From Saposhnikovia divaricata (lineage: Eukaryota > Streptophyta > Magnoliopsida > Apiales > Apiaceae), in assembly GCA_036435485.1 (NCBI GenBank), contig CM071595.1:62001-126000 (forward strand): 64,000 bases of DNA. Reading direction: 5' to 3'. Made by a program: the position numbers and the translations under genes. How positions within the stretch are numbered: position 1 is the stretch's first letter; every line of letters begins with the position of its first letter. Positions 12,301 to 22,550 of the stretch are shown here, piece after piece. Below the pieces are notes generated by a model. That model had not been told where the DNA came from. It worked only from the letters and a program-made list of their open reading frames with translations, and did no database searches.

Positions 12301-15300
12301 GATACATCATCAATATTCAGAGAAAATTTTTATGTATATAATCAAAGTCTACTTCATAAGAAGCTAATACAAGGATATATATAGGCTGTTTACAAACCCA
12401 AACAGCTGGGTACAATAATAATTCAGCAAACAAAGTCAAGCACACAATTGAAATTACACTACTACAAAGTCAAGCACACAATTGAAATAATTATCTCAAC
12501 TATATAAGTCAAGATAAAACCCAAACAGGATACACATTACTAATGATCTCTATCACTGGCACAATCATGTCTAACATGTCATCAAGTCTAGGAATGGGGA
12601 ACCTATACTTGACAGTGATCTTGTTGATAGCTCGACTGTCACAACACATCCTCAAACTACCATCAACCTTAGGAGTGAACAAGGTCGGCACTGCACAGGG
12701 GCTAAGACTCTCTCGGACAAATCCCTTCGTAAGTAACTCATCTACCTGTCGCCTCATCTCCATCTGCTCAATAGGGTTCATCCTATAGTGCGGTAGGTTA
12801 GGTAGAGAGGATCCAGGGAGGCAGGGACAAAGTCTATAGCATGCTGGATATCCCTGAGAGGTGGTAATCCCTCAGGTAGCTCACTAGGCATTTTATCAAC
12901 AAATTCGTCAAGAATCTGTTGGACATCACTAGGAATCTCAATAGCACTTCTGTCATGATTGTCTCTCGCCTCTCTAGCAACTAGCATATACACAACCTTG
13001 GACTCTAAAGCACATGTCTCGAATTCCTTTCTCTTCAAAATATGGAGAGATTTAATTGGTTGTGTAGGAACACTATTTGCCTTCGCATCGCTTTTAGCAG
13101 TCTCACGTGGTCTACTAGGAAGCAATGTGATCTTATTCCCATTGTGCGTGAACACATATGTGTTGTGTCTACCATAGTGAGTCACACTACAGTCATACAA
13201 CCAAGGTCGTCCTAAGAGAATATGAGAAACATCCATGCGAAGGACATCATACCATATACTCTCCTTGTAATCCTCGAGATGGATCGGAACAAGACACCTA
13301 TGTGTCACAGGAATAGATGTCTTGTTGACCCATGCTACACTATAAGGATGGGGATGTGGTTCTACTTTTAACTTTGACCGTGCAACTGCAGATTGTGCAA
13401 CTACATTTAAACAACTCCCTCCATCAATAATGACCTTAGACGTCACCCCGTCAACTCTACTAAAGGTGTGAAATATGGAAGTCCTCTTCCAATCATCCTC
13501 TTTCGAGTTGGTATACAAGCATCGCATAACACCTACATGTCTGTCTGTCTCCTCTAGGTCTCGTAAAGCATCCTCATCATCGGTGTTATGTGCTCTCTCT
13601 AGCTCACCCTCGAAAAACTCATCATCCTCTCCATAGTTCTCAAGAAGATTCAACCTTTTCTTTGGACACTCGAATGACTTATGTCCAGGCTCATGACACG
13701 TAAAACATGTCTCTAGGTTTCTAGATCGAGAGGACGACCCTGGGGTCTGAGCTTTTGTAGGGTCCCTAGTCGTACTACTACTAGCTCCCTGAGATGTGGG
13801 AACAGTCCGACTTTGTGGTAGAGCTCAAGTCATTGGCTGCCTCGAATAGGAAAACCCCCTCTGTTGGGAGAACTCCTTGAGTCGATACTCATGCTCTAAT
13901 GCAACCTGAAAAACGTCATCTATTGTGTTTATTTGAGTATTCATCATTTGTCGTTTGAGCTCGGGTCGTAACCCATTTTTGAATTTTATAATGCTCATAC
14001 TTGTACTCTCTTTAAGTTCACACCTTTGAACCAACTCCCTAAATTTGCCGATATATTCAGCAACAGACAAACTACCTTGAGTTAGGTTATCAAACTGCTC
14101 CATTAACCTATCTCTATGCCCTAAAGGTAGATAATAATGAGATAAACGCATCTTCATCTCAGCCCAATGCCTAACTGGAGGCAGTCTCGTGCGCTCTAGG
14201 TCTCTCTCGATACTACCCCAAAAGAAGTTAGCTTGTTTTACAAGCTTCATCTTGGCGAATCTCACCATTCGCTCGTCACTCATATGCCAATCAAAAAACT
14301 TATCCATGCTGGATAACCAATCAGAGAAAGCATCGGGATCAAATCTCCCATCAAATTCTGGGGCATCTATCTTAATCTTGAGCACATCATCTCTTCGCTC
14401 AAACCTATCATGATTCCTATAGTTATGGTATCCCTCGTCTCGACGCTCATTATCATAATAACGATCGTCATAGTCAGGTGGGTCATCCCTATAGTTGTCA
14501 TGATGTCTAGGGGGTTCTCTATGATTTCTACCTCCCCTACGTTCTCCCATATGTCTAGGAATAATTGCATCAACATTCTGACGCCGAGGTGGAACTATAT
14601 CCTCATTATTTCTATCGACGTCCTCAATGTGTGGTTCAACATTTAAATTCCTAGCATTGTTTGCAATCTCTAAGGCCTCGACTCGATTAGTTAAACTATC
14701 AAACTTGTCGTTCATAGATGTAGTGAGGTCTTGGATACTTTGTAACAAATGGGCCAAAGTTGGCTCAGGAGGCTGATCTTGTGAATTACTACCGGTTCCG
14801 CTACGAGTGATAACCATGATATGACTAAATGCTCAACTGAGATATGATAGAAATTTAACTTAAACAACTATATTATATTCGACTACTGATGCTATCACTA
14901 GTTCTGAAAATATAATAAAGAAGACAAGTATATGCAACTAATATGGAATATTTTGCAAACTAAGCAAATAAAGTCATGCGAATTCAAGAGAGAGTTAAAT
15001 ACTAAATTGTGAATTAAAACTCCTAAACATGAATATTAAGTCCTAGAATTAAAGGGAAAATCTTTTTGTTTTTTTTTTTTTGAAATAAAAAGAGTTGGGT
15101 AATTGTGATGTCAAAAGAGGCAGGTCTGTATGATTAAAAGTATTAGGATATCCTAACAGGGTATAGGTTACCTCCCTTGTTTCGTAGCAGCACAACAAAG
15201 GATGCGTCATGTAAATGTCCAGGGAAATGAACAGCCATGGCGCAATAACTTCAGTAGCAGTGATTCCTTCTTTTCTTTTCCAGATCTGTCTTGTACATTT

Positions 15301-16773
15301 GCTGTGAACAGTAACTTTTTCCGGAGATAAACAGTAACTTTTCTTAACCAAAAGTTGATTTTTATCTTGTGGCTGGTAGTTTAGGGCTATAACTGAGGGT
15401 TCAAAAGGGTGCAATTTTTTAGGTTTCTGGGCAGAGAATAAAAATGGAAAAATGGCACCTGGTGGTGGTGATTAAGTTTGTAACTGGTGATGAGAAGTAT
15501 GGTCTGAGTTTCTGTGACAAACCAGGTTTCTGGATGATTTAGCAATGATCAGGTTTTGGATGGAAATTAGGGTGAATATAGCAGCGGATAGATAGTAACA
15601 ATAGGATGAACTATAACAATGATAACAACCAGAATTTTAGCTCTGATACCAATTTGACGCAGCACAATAACAATTAATGATAAAAGAAAACAAGATTATG
15701 ATGAACACAACAAGAACAATGATTATAAACCCTCGGGAGATTGAACCGCAGAACAATCTCTACCCCAAGCCATCCCCAAATTGATACATCATCAATATTC
15801 AGAGAAAAGTTTTATGTATATAATCAAAGTCTACTTCATAAGAAGCTAATACAAGGATATATATAGGCTGTTTACAAACCTAAACAGCTGGGTACAATAA
15901 TAATTCAGCAAACAAAGTCAAACACACAATTGAAATTACAAGCACACAATTGAAATTACACTACTACAAAGTCAAGCACACAATTGAAATAATTATCTCA
16001 ACTATATAAGTCAAGATAAAACCCAAACAGGATACACATTACTAATGATCCCTATCGCTGGCACAACAGTATGAATAGTCATCATTATATCACACTAACT
16101 GTGCAATATATGATGTTAATTCTCATTAACATCCCTCAGTTTTATAAATTAATATGTAATTACGTATATATGTCCTTTGTCAACAATTAACAGTATAATG
16201 CTCTTGTTTTCGAGGATCCCTTACACTTGAATAACTTATAACTCGCACGTAATAGGTATTTAGTATAAAGGAATCAGGCAATAATGTGTGCCTAAAACTA
16301 GCGGGGGTGGATCCTTAATTGTATAAAATAATATATAATTTATGTCACTTCCAATTAGAAAAGGATAGTGTGAGTTGTGACTTAATAAAAAAATCATACT
16401 AAGGTGAAAACCAATACTTACTTGATAGGGAGTGTTGATCCAATTGCTTCTGTAAGCCTAAAACACAGTAATTAGACATGTATAAGAGAGATAATAAAAA
16501 CAAGTTGAATATAGAGAAGATACGCATACATGATACATACATACCTCTATAGTCTGTACCAATGTAGCCGACACGCATTACAACCTTTTTCTTACGAAAG
16601 GGGTCCCATTTAGTATTAGGGAGATAGTATGGAGTTTGGGAAGATGATGAAAAACAGCACACAATTGCGAGGAGTTTATGGTTTCTGCATCGCAAGTGCG
16701 TTGGTGGTGTTTTCGTTGGACACAAAGCAATTCGCAAGCAAGAAGATATGGCAACGGCAGTAGCACCCATCAC
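4159..16773 (-). CDS. tRNA pseudouridine synthase, TruA family (seven exons)
   Basis: Exons in transcript order are 16773-16545, 16457-16422, 11425-11313, 10346-10198, 9465-9321, 7532-7053 and 4581-4159. Every intron is GT-AG and phases match, giving 1575 nt (524 residues plus stop). TruA enzymes convert uridine to pseudouridine in the tRNA anticodon arm. Exon 1 has a Ser/Cys-rich N-terminus that could be an organelle-targeting peptide, then RVGYIGTDYRG. Exon 3 ends in SSRTDKG; D124 is the expected catalytic aspartate. Exon 5 starts SFDARREC, exon 6 starts GEHPFHNFT and then has an acidic insertion, and exon 7 starts IRKMVGTAVAIKRN, all family hallmarks. The 36-nt second exon is easily missed. 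Intron 2 is 5.0 kb because it holds a gypsy element; other insertions lie in introns 5 and 6. No lesion was found, so it is probably functional. The substrate position is not known. Confidence 0.92.
5582..6171. mobile_element. Solo LTR in intron 6 of the pseudouridine synthase gene
   Basis: A 590-bp block starts TGTTAGG and ends CCCAACA, the TG...CA termini with short inverted repeats expected of an LTR. It is flanked by direct repeats TAAGT at 5577-5581 and 6172-6176, the 5-bp target duplication made by retroviral-type integrases. No internal domain is present, so it is best explained by recombination between the two LTRs of a former element. Orientation is uncertain; the reverse strand (TGTTGGGTTTC...) looks more like a Copia LTR start. 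Confidence 0.85.
6303..6349. repeat. (TA)n microsatellite
   Basis: About 23 uninterrupted TA dinucleotides inside intron 6 of the pseudouridine synthase gene. Confidence 0.95.
6437..6551. repeat. 58-bp tandem duplication, possibly in an LTR remnant
   Basis: Two nearly identical 58-bp units, each containing CCTATTTAAGCATT and TCCCCCACATATTATTTAG, lie head to tail. The following sequence reaches ACCTAACA near 6740 and then GGGTATCG, which loosely resembles an LTR end followed by a decayed primer-binding site. No matching start or target duplication was found, so the LTR reading is only a possibility. Confidence 0.5.
8030..8059 (+). mobile_element. Helitron-type 3' terminus in intron 5
   Basis: The sequence GTGCATTGCAC, able to form a short hairpin, is followed by GGGTATAAAGCTAG and then T. 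This matches the 3' ends of the Helitron-like elements at 22550, 29373, 31582 and 32295 (hairpin, short spacer, CTAG|T). The preceding 400 bp is AT-rich and probably belongs to the same element, but I could not place its 5' end. Confidence 0.6.
8060..9320. other. Rest of intron 5 of the pseudouridine synthase gene
   Basis: AT-rich intron sequence between a Helitron-type end and exon 5. It has poly(A) runs near 9047-9057 but no recognised gene or complete mobile element. Confidence 0.5.
9466..12172. other. Introns 4, 3 and the 3' part of intron 2
   Basis: Apart from the exons at 10198-10346 and 11313-11425, this is AT-rich intron DNA. A run of G bases lies near 9667-9684. No other coding segment, RNA gene or mobile-element terminus was recognised. 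Confidence 0.5.
12173..12563 (-). repeat. 3' LTR of the intronic gypsy element
   Basis: On the - strand it reads TGTGCCAG...TGCGTCA. It matches 15655-16065 over its whole length apart from a few substitutions and a roughly 20-bp internal duplication (CACACAATTGAAATTACA unit) present only in the 5' copy. Confidence 0.88.
12564..13824 (-). pseudogene. Gypsy gag C-terminus, protease and truncated reverse transcriptase
   Basis: Downstream of the gag stop the same frame continues with a CCHC zinc knuckle (CFTCHEPGHKSFEC, about 13707-13666). Next is an aspartic-protease-like segment with IIDGGSCLNVV near 13420 and a LLGRPWLYD motif near 13210. The reverse transcriptase start follows (KGFVRESLSPCAVPTLF, MCCDSRAINKITVKYRFPIPRLDDMLDM). 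At LDDMLDM the sequence jumps into the 3' LTR, and the frame is closed at 12509 within LTR sequence. In complete elements this point is followed by roughly a thousand residues of RT, RNase H and integrase, so the protein cannot support its own transposition. Confidence 0.85.
13825..14817 (-). CDS. Gypsy Gag
   Basis: A 330-residue frame starts MVITRSGTGSN. It has a charged, Arg/Asp/Tyr-rich middle and then the Gag core containing KIDAPEFDGRFDPDAFSDWL, a typical Ty3/gypsy retrotransposon Gag signature. Further on are the conserved WAEMKMRLSHYYLP and GSLSVAEYIGKFREL segments. Gag forms the virus-like particle that packages element RNA in the cytoplasm. The frame ends at a TGA at 13825-13827; the zinc knuckle lies beyond it in the same frame, so the stop is probably a point mutation (CGA to TGA) in a longer Gag-protease. 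Confidence 0.85.
   Translation of the reverse strand: MVITRSGTGSNSQDQPPEPTLAHLLQSIQDLTTSMNDKFDSLTNRVEALEIANNARNLNVEPHIEDVDRNNEDIVPPRRQNVDAIIPRHMGERRGGRNHREPPRHHDNYRDDPPDYDDRYYDNERRDEGYHNYRNHDRFERRDDVLKIKIDAPEFDGRFDPDAFSDWLSSMDKFFDWHMSDERMVRFAKMKLVKQANFFWGSIERDLERTRLPPVRHWAEMKMRLSHYYLPLGHRDRLMEQFDNLTQGSLSVAEYIGKFRELVQRCELKESTSMSIIKFKNGLRPELKRQMMNTQINTIDDVFQVALEHEYRLKEFSQQRGFSYSRQPMT
14818..15639 (-). other. Leader of the intronic gypsy element
   Basis: About 820 bp lie between the primer-binding site and the gag start. It contains a T-rich run near 15066-15080 and no credible protein; this is the usual untranslated leader, which in such elements carries the RNA packaging signal. Confidence 0.6.
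15640..15652 (-). promoter_or_regulatory. Primer-binding site (initiator tRNA-Met type)
   Basis: The - strand reads TTGGTATCAGAGC two bases after the LTR end. TGGTATCAGAGC complements the 3' end of plant initiator methionine tRNA, the commonest primer of plant LTR retrotransposons. It fixes the element's orientation and shows that 15655-16065 is the 5' LTR. Confidence 0.93.
15655..16065 (-). repeat. 5' LTR of the intronic gypsy element
   Basis: It mirrors 12173-12563 and is directly followed (on the - strand) by the primer-binding site. The exact outer boundary could be 16065 or 16068, because the terminal bases are ambiguous. Confidence 0.86.
16066..16421. other. Start of intron 2 (upstream of the gypsy insertion)
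   Basis: AT-rich intron DNA between the gypsy element and the 36-nt exon 2. Nothing else is recognised. Confidence 0.5.
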
Positions 16774-17063
16774 TTCCTTTTCCCTTTTCCTCTCCCCTCT
16801 AATTAGCCTCTCATGTAAGTAAACTGTTTTATTTATTATTTTGTTTTGAACGTGGCTAAATGCAAATCAAATTAGTCGATGATAATCTAGTAGTTTTATG
16901 TGCACTATATTTAATTAAGGGCTTAATGATCCCATAGTTAATCATAGGAAAATTCCTTATGGTTAACCACATCACATACTTTACATATTTTACTAAGTAA
17001 AAGTACACATCATTAATGTCCCTGCGAGATCCTTATAAATAAAAATCATTAATGTCTGATTAA
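16774..17063 (-). promoter_or_regulatory. Upstream region of the pseudouridine synthase gene
   Basis: This is the space upstream of the start codon at 16773, where the 5' UTR and core promoter should lie. The first 40 bp (read on the - strand) is purine-rich. I could not identify a TATA box with confidence. Confidence 0.35.
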
Positions 17064-17545
17064 TGCGATCTAATAACCAACTATAGATAGAATTTAGGGT
17101 CAAATTTTATAGTGTCTTTAGGTCGCTTTTAGGAATTCATAACTTTCAGTGGTAGTTTCAGTGGTATTTTCAGTGGTAGTATGCGACCTAAAAACCAACT
17201 ATAATTAAAATCCTGGTTCTAATTCTCTATAGTGTTTTTAGATTGTCATTCTTGACTTATTTGATCTACAAATCGCCTATAATAAAACTCGGGTTCTAAA
17301 TCAATATATAGTGTCTATAGATCATTAATCGTGATTGATATGATCTAGAAACCAACTATATATGGAACTCGGGTTCTATAGTTTTTTATAGTGTCTTTAG
17401 ATCGTTTATCGTGATTGATACGATCTTTAAACCAACTATAATTACAACTAAGGCTGAATAATTTTCTTATAGTGTCTTAGATCGTAATTCGTGATTGATG
17501 CGGTCTAGAAACCAACTATAATTAAATCACAGGTTCTGAACTTTG
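17064..17545. repeat. Six-copy tandem array, about 80-bp period, hairpin-forming units
   Basis: The motif GATCTA-AAACCAACTATA recurs at about 17065, 17183, 17262, 17341, 17421 and 17501; the last five spacings are 79-80 bp and the first is widened by an inserted CAGTGG(T/A)-type 12-bp minisatellite (17146-17180). Each unit has a CTATAGTGTCTTTAGATCG half and a CGATCTA half flanking a TCGTGATTGATA centre, so GATCTAAA-type complementarity allows a hairpin. Copies are diverged. The array lies 0.3-0.8 kb upstream of the synthase start codon. Confidence 0.8.
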
Positions 17546-17777
17546 ATCCTGAAATTGCTCTTTCGGTGTTTGGCTTTACAAAAAATTGAAGATCAAATTC
17601 AGTGGAAGTTTGTGCAGTGATAGTATTTTGAAGACCAGATCTCAGTAGTTGTATGTTCAGTGGAATTGTATCAATGGTAATTCAGTGAAAATTGTATCAG
17701 TGGTTGTACCATGACCGGCCTTACGGCTTATTATAATAAAATCTTTGCTTATCAAAAAAAAATAAAAAAAAAATAAA
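17546..17777 (+). mobile_element. Possible poly(A)-tailed retroelement 3' end
   Basis: More CAGTGG-type motifs lead into TTATAATAAAATCTTTGCTTATC and a poly(A)-rich tail at 17755-17777. This resembles the 3' end of plant LINEs or SINEs, and the tandem array just before it could be part of its 3' UTR. No coding sequence or target duplication was found, so the assignment is weak. Confidence 0.35.
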
Positions 17778-18461
17778 AGGTAACAATCAAATTATTTTAA
17801 AAGTTATATTTAGGAAATTCTCCTAAAGTTAACTGTATGAACATTTTTCTCTTTAATTAATATACATTTACCTATTTCATTATTCATATCTTGTGCACTG
17901 TATTTATTATACATTTAACTTATTTCTCATCATTCATATCTTATTTTTCGAAATCATATTTCATTTAAAATATATATTATACATTTATATTTTCATTTAA
18001 AATATACATTGTACTTAATATTACATTCATATTAATGTATGGATACATTTAATTTATATTATCAAGATTATTAAAATAAATAATTAAAATTTTCATATTC
18101 CAGTATATGTTTATAAATAGAGCATTGTATCATTTTTTGTCATTAACCTTTTTTGTCAATTCCAGAAATTTATGGATTTTGGTTCAGATTTCATGAAGAT
18201 TCTGTACAAGGATGGGATGCTCCTCTAAAATCTAGGGTTGAGAACTAGAAATTGATACGTGGAATGAAACATTGCGGCTACCTCAGTGAAGCATTGTTGT
18301 ACCCGTTTCTTCCCACCTTTGGATTAATTTTCAACGGTCCACATTTATTGGTTACACAATTTTTGGTAACCATATGTGGTTGTGGACCAAAATTACGTAA
18401 ATACATACATACACATATGCATAGATTTATATAAATGTATGATAATATATGATCATATACA

Positions 18462-18464
<3 letters not shown>
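17778..18464. other. AT-rich spacer
   Basis: No gene, RNA or complete mobile element is recognised here. A short frame at 18252-18434 has no detectable domain. Confidence 0.45.

Positions 18465-18518
<54 letters not shown>
18465..18518. repeat. (AT)n microsatellite at the Helitron 5' end
   Basis: About 27 AT dinucleotides run directly into ACTATTATATAAAAGC, the 5' terminal sequence of the adjoining Helitron-like element. It has replaced the usual TC-containing first bases. Confidence 0.9.
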
Positions 18519-18520
<2 letters not shown>

Positions 18521-21500
18521 TATTATATAAAAGCTGAAACATTAAAAGTTTGGTCGGTCAGTCGGTACGGTACCTGTTGATTTTACTTATTTACCCTTAC
18601 TCAATTACAAATACAATTTATCCTATTAACTAATCAATTTCCTTTTTCAGGTTAAAAATATTATCTTTTCTATTTTTCAATAACTAAATAATTTCTTTTT
18701 TAGATAAAATACAATATCTTATATATTTTATCTAACTATAATTTCTTCTTATTAATCAATTTTCTTTTTCAGGTTAAACATATTACCTTTTCTATTTTTC
18801 AATAACTAAATAATTTTCTATTTAAGGTAAAATACAATATCTTTTACATTTATCTAACTAAAATTTCTCCCCTTTTAAAAATAATTCGAGCAATTTTGTT
18901 TAATGAAATAACATAATTATATTATAATTACTATTAACTAATCAATTACCCTTTTTAGCCAAAACACGTTTCCTTTTCTCTTTTCTGTAACTAAAAACTC
19001 TCCTTTTCCAATTAAATACGTTACCTTTTTTATTTTCTCTTACTAAAACCTCTCTTTTCCCAATTATAATATTATAATACTAATATTTAACCAATTACCT
19101 TTTCAGCTAAAACGTATCATCTTTTCTATTTTTCTAATTAAATTTCCTTTTTTTTTCAAGAAATATCACGGGCAACATTGATTTCTCATTTTCTAAACAC
19201 TATGAGCAATTTTATTTAATAAAATAACATAATTAAATTATAATTACTATAAACTAATCAATTACCTTTTTTACATAAATCATGTCATCTTAACCGATTA
19301 TCTTTTTCAGCTAAAACGTATCATCTTTTTTCACATAAATAATGTCATCTTAACCGATTATGTCAATTACTGTAAACTAAAATCTCTCATTTTCCAATTA
19401 TATCACGGGCGGTTCCATTTAATCCAATAAACTAATAATATTATAATATTAATAATTAACGAATTATCTTTTTCAGCTAAAACGTATCATCGCCGAAACA
19501 TTAAAAGTTTGGTTGGTTGGTCGGTCGGTACGGTACCTGTTAATTTTACTTATTTACCCTTACTCAATTACAAATACAATTTATCCTATTAACTAATCAA
19601 TTTCCTTTTTCAGGTTAATAATATTATCTTTTCTATTTTTCAATAACTAAATAATTTCTTTTTTAGATAAAATACAATATCTTTTATATTTTATCTAACT
19701 ATAATTTCTCCTTTATTAATCAATTTCCTTTTTCAGGTTAAACATATTACATTTTCTATTTTTCAATAACTAAATAATTTTCTATTTAAGGTAAAATACA
19801 ATATCTTTTACATTTATCTAACTAAAATTTCTCCCTTTTTAAAAATAATTCGAGCAATTTTGTTTAATGAAATAACATAATTATATTATAATTACTATTA
19901 ACTAATCAATTACCCTTTTTAGCCAAAACACGTTACCTAAAACACGTTACCTTTTCTCTAACTAAAAACTCTCCTTTTCCAATTATAACATGGACGGTTA
20001 CCTTTTTCAGCCAAAATACGTTACCTTTTTAATTTTCTCTTACTAAAACCTCTCTTTTTCCAATTATAATATTATAATACTAATAATTAATCAATTACCT
20101 TTTCAGCTAAAACGTGTCATCTTTTCTATTTTTTCTAATTAAATTTCCTTTTTTTTCTAGAAATATCACGGGCAACATCGATTTCTCATTTTCTAAACAC
20201 TATGAGCAATTTTATTTAATAAAATAACATAATTAAATTATAATTACTATAAACTAATCAATTACCTTTTTTACATAAATCATGTCATCTTAACCGATTA
20301 TCTTTTTCAGCTAAAACGTATCATCTTTTTTCACATAAATAATGTCATCTTAACCGATTATGTCAATTACTGTAAACTAAAATCTCTCATTTTCCAATTA
20401 TATCACGGGCGGTTCCATTTAATCCAATAAACTAATAATATTATAATATTAATAATTAACGAATTATCTTTTTCAGCTAAAATGTATCATCGCCGAAACA
20501 TTAAAAGTTTGGTTGGTCGGTCGGTACGGTACCTTTTAATTTTACTTATTTACCCTTACTCAATTACAAATACAATTTATCCTATTAACTAATCAATTTC
20601 CTTTTTCAGGTTAAAAATATTATCCTTTCTATTTTTCAATAACTAAATAATTTCTTTTTTAGATAAAATACAATATCTTTTATATTTTATCTAACTATAA
20701 TTTCTCCTTTATTAATCAATTTCCTTTTTCAGGTTAAACATATTACATTTTCTATTTTTCAATAACTAAATAATTTTCTATTTAAGGTAAAATACAATAT
20801 CTTTTACATTTATCTAACTAAAATTTCTCCCTTTTTAAAAATAATTCGAGCAATTTTGTTTAATGAAATAACATAATTATATTATAATTACTATTAACTA
20901 ATCAATTACCCTTTTTAGCCAAAACACGTTACCTTTTCTCTAACTAAAAACTCTCCTTTTCCAATTATAACATGGACGATTACCTTTTTCAGCCAAAATA
21001 CGTTACCTTTTTAATTTTCTCTTACTAAAACCTCTCTTTTTCCAATTATAATATTATAATACTAATAATTAATCAATTACCTTTTCAGCTAAAACGTGTC
21101 ATCTTTTTTATTTTTTCTAATTAAATTTCCTTTTTTTCTAGAAATATCACGGGCAACATCGATTTCTCATTTTCTAAACACTATGAGCAATTTTATTTAA
21201 TAAAATAACATAATTAAATTATAATTACTATAAACTAATCAATTACCATTTTTACATAAATCATGTCATCTTAATCGATTATCTTTTTCAGCTAAAACGT
21301 ATCATCCTTTTTCACATAAATCATGTCATCTTAATGATTATGTCAATTACTGTAAACTAAAATCTCTCATTTTCCAATTATATCACGGGCGGTTTCATTT
21401 AATCCAATAAACTAATAATATTATAATATTAATAATTAACTAATTATCTTTTTCAGCTAAAACGTATCATCCTTTCCTATATTTGTTTTAACTAAAATCC

Positions 21501-21963
21501 CTCTTTTAATAGAAATATCACGAATAATATTAATTTCTCATTTTCTAAAAACATTATGAGCAAATGTATTTAGTAAAATAACGTAATTAAATTATAATTA
21601 TATAACTAATCAATTACCTTTTTAATTTTATCTAACTAAATCCTCTATTTTTCTAATCAAATCATGGGCATTCTATTTAATAAAATTATATAATAATTTT
21701 ATAATTACTAATAATTTTATAATTACTAATAATTAACCAATTATCTTTTTCAACTAAAACCTATCATCATTTCTATATTTTCTAACTAAAATCCCTTCTT
21801 TTCTAGAAATATCACGAATAACATTTATATAATTATTATCAAATCATCTCATATAAAAATTTAAGACTCCAAAATCATGTATTAAAAAATTTAATTTAAA
21901 TTAATGACAAAAATGCATATAATTTAAAAAAAAAATCCGTGCATCGTACGGGTTTTAAGCAAG
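18519..21963 (+). mobile_element. Helitron-like element, family B, with internal tandem triplication
   Basis: It starts ACTATTATATAAAAGCTGAAAC and ends with the hairpin CCGTGCATCGTACGG followed by TTTTAAGCAAG|T, close to the Helitron 3' consensus (hairpin plus CTRR), although CAAG is a degenerate terminus. There are no terminal inverted repeats and no helicase gene, so it is non-autonomous. Most of its length is three head-to-tail copies of a roughly 1-kb unit at 18533-19491, 19492-20491 and 20492-21470, each beginning G(C/T)YGAAACATTAAAAGTTTGG and ending AAACGTATCATC. The element is almost all A/T and has no coding potential. Confidence 0.75.
18533..21470 (+). repeat. Three tandem copies of a 959-1000-bp unit
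   Basis: Copies 2 and 3 are more like each other than either is to copy 1: both have AACATGGACG and AAAATACGTTACCTTTTTAATTTTC where copy 1 differs, and copy 1 lacks part of the initial (GGTTGGTC) expansion. The junctions are seamless (ATCATC|GCCGAAAC), which indicates unequal exchange or replication-based duplication, not separate insertion. Confidence 0.88.
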
Positions 21964-22550
21964 TATTAATTAAACTTTAATAAATACATAAAATATCGTA
22001 TCTTTCAATCAATTTAAAAGATGTTTACTTTTACTTGAAGATATGACCCTTTTTAAACACCTAAAATATCGTATCTTCCAATCATTGATTTTTCCTTTCT
22101 ACTCATTTATTTAAATCATAATCTTCCATTCATTAACATACCTTTTCTAATTAAAACATAATGTTACATTTTTTAATTTAAAACATAATCTTGCAATCAT
22201 TAATATCTATCCAAAAATATCACACCATATATTTCAATCACAAATAAAAGTATATAATGGAAATTCGTATACAACGAACCGTTAAATCTAATGATTAAAT
22301 TTTTTTTTATATGATTAAGTTATTTTACAAAACATTCAAGATTCGAATTTCGTCAACGACATATTTAATTTAAAATTTCATAATATAAGTTTTGAATCAT
22401 GCATATCATTAATTAAATTTATATAAATTCTTTAAATTTAAATTAAAATAATTATTAAAAATAATAATTATATAAAAATATAATTATAATATAAAATAAA
22501 ATTTATTTCATATCAAAAGAAACCCGTGCATCGCACGGGTTATAAGCTAG
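21964..22550 (+). mobile_element. Helitron-like element, family A, 3' part
   Basis: It ends AACCCGTGCATCGCACGGGTTATAAGCTAG|T: a perfect CCCGTGC/GCACGGG hairpin followed by CTAG and a T target, the textbook Helitron 3' end. Its last roughly 350 bp match the 3' ends of the elements at 28421-29373 and 31583-32295, including a TCGTCAACGACAT segment. The 5' portion is missing or fused to the family B element. Confidence 0.75.

Larger units (their letters stand above)
12173..16065 (-). mobile_element. Internally deleted Ty3/gypsy element in intron 2 of the synthase gene
   Basis: Two nearly identical LTRs (12173-12563 and 15655-16065) flank a - strand internal region with a primer-binding site, a leader, gag, protease and only the first part of reverse transcriptase. 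The remaining RT, RNase H and integrase are missing and the frame runs straight into the 3' LTR. The high LTR similarity suggests recent insertion. I could not find a convincing 5-bp target duplication (CTGGC on the left against ACAGT or GTATG on the right), so one boundary may have been altered. Confidence 0.88.

Noticed and set aside
15049..15414. 121-residue - strand frame
   Set aside because: Lies in the untranslated leader of the gypsy element between primer-binding site and gag and starts or ends in simple sequence.
12168..16070. CTGGC as target duplication of the intronic gypsy element
   Set aside because: CTGGC occurs left of the element but on the right it lies inside the LTR end (GCTGGCACA), not outside; flanks do not match.
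17064..17545. CRISPR-like array (regular repeats with spacers)
   Set aside because: Repeats are long, diverged and contiguous with no unique spacers, in a plant nuclear context.
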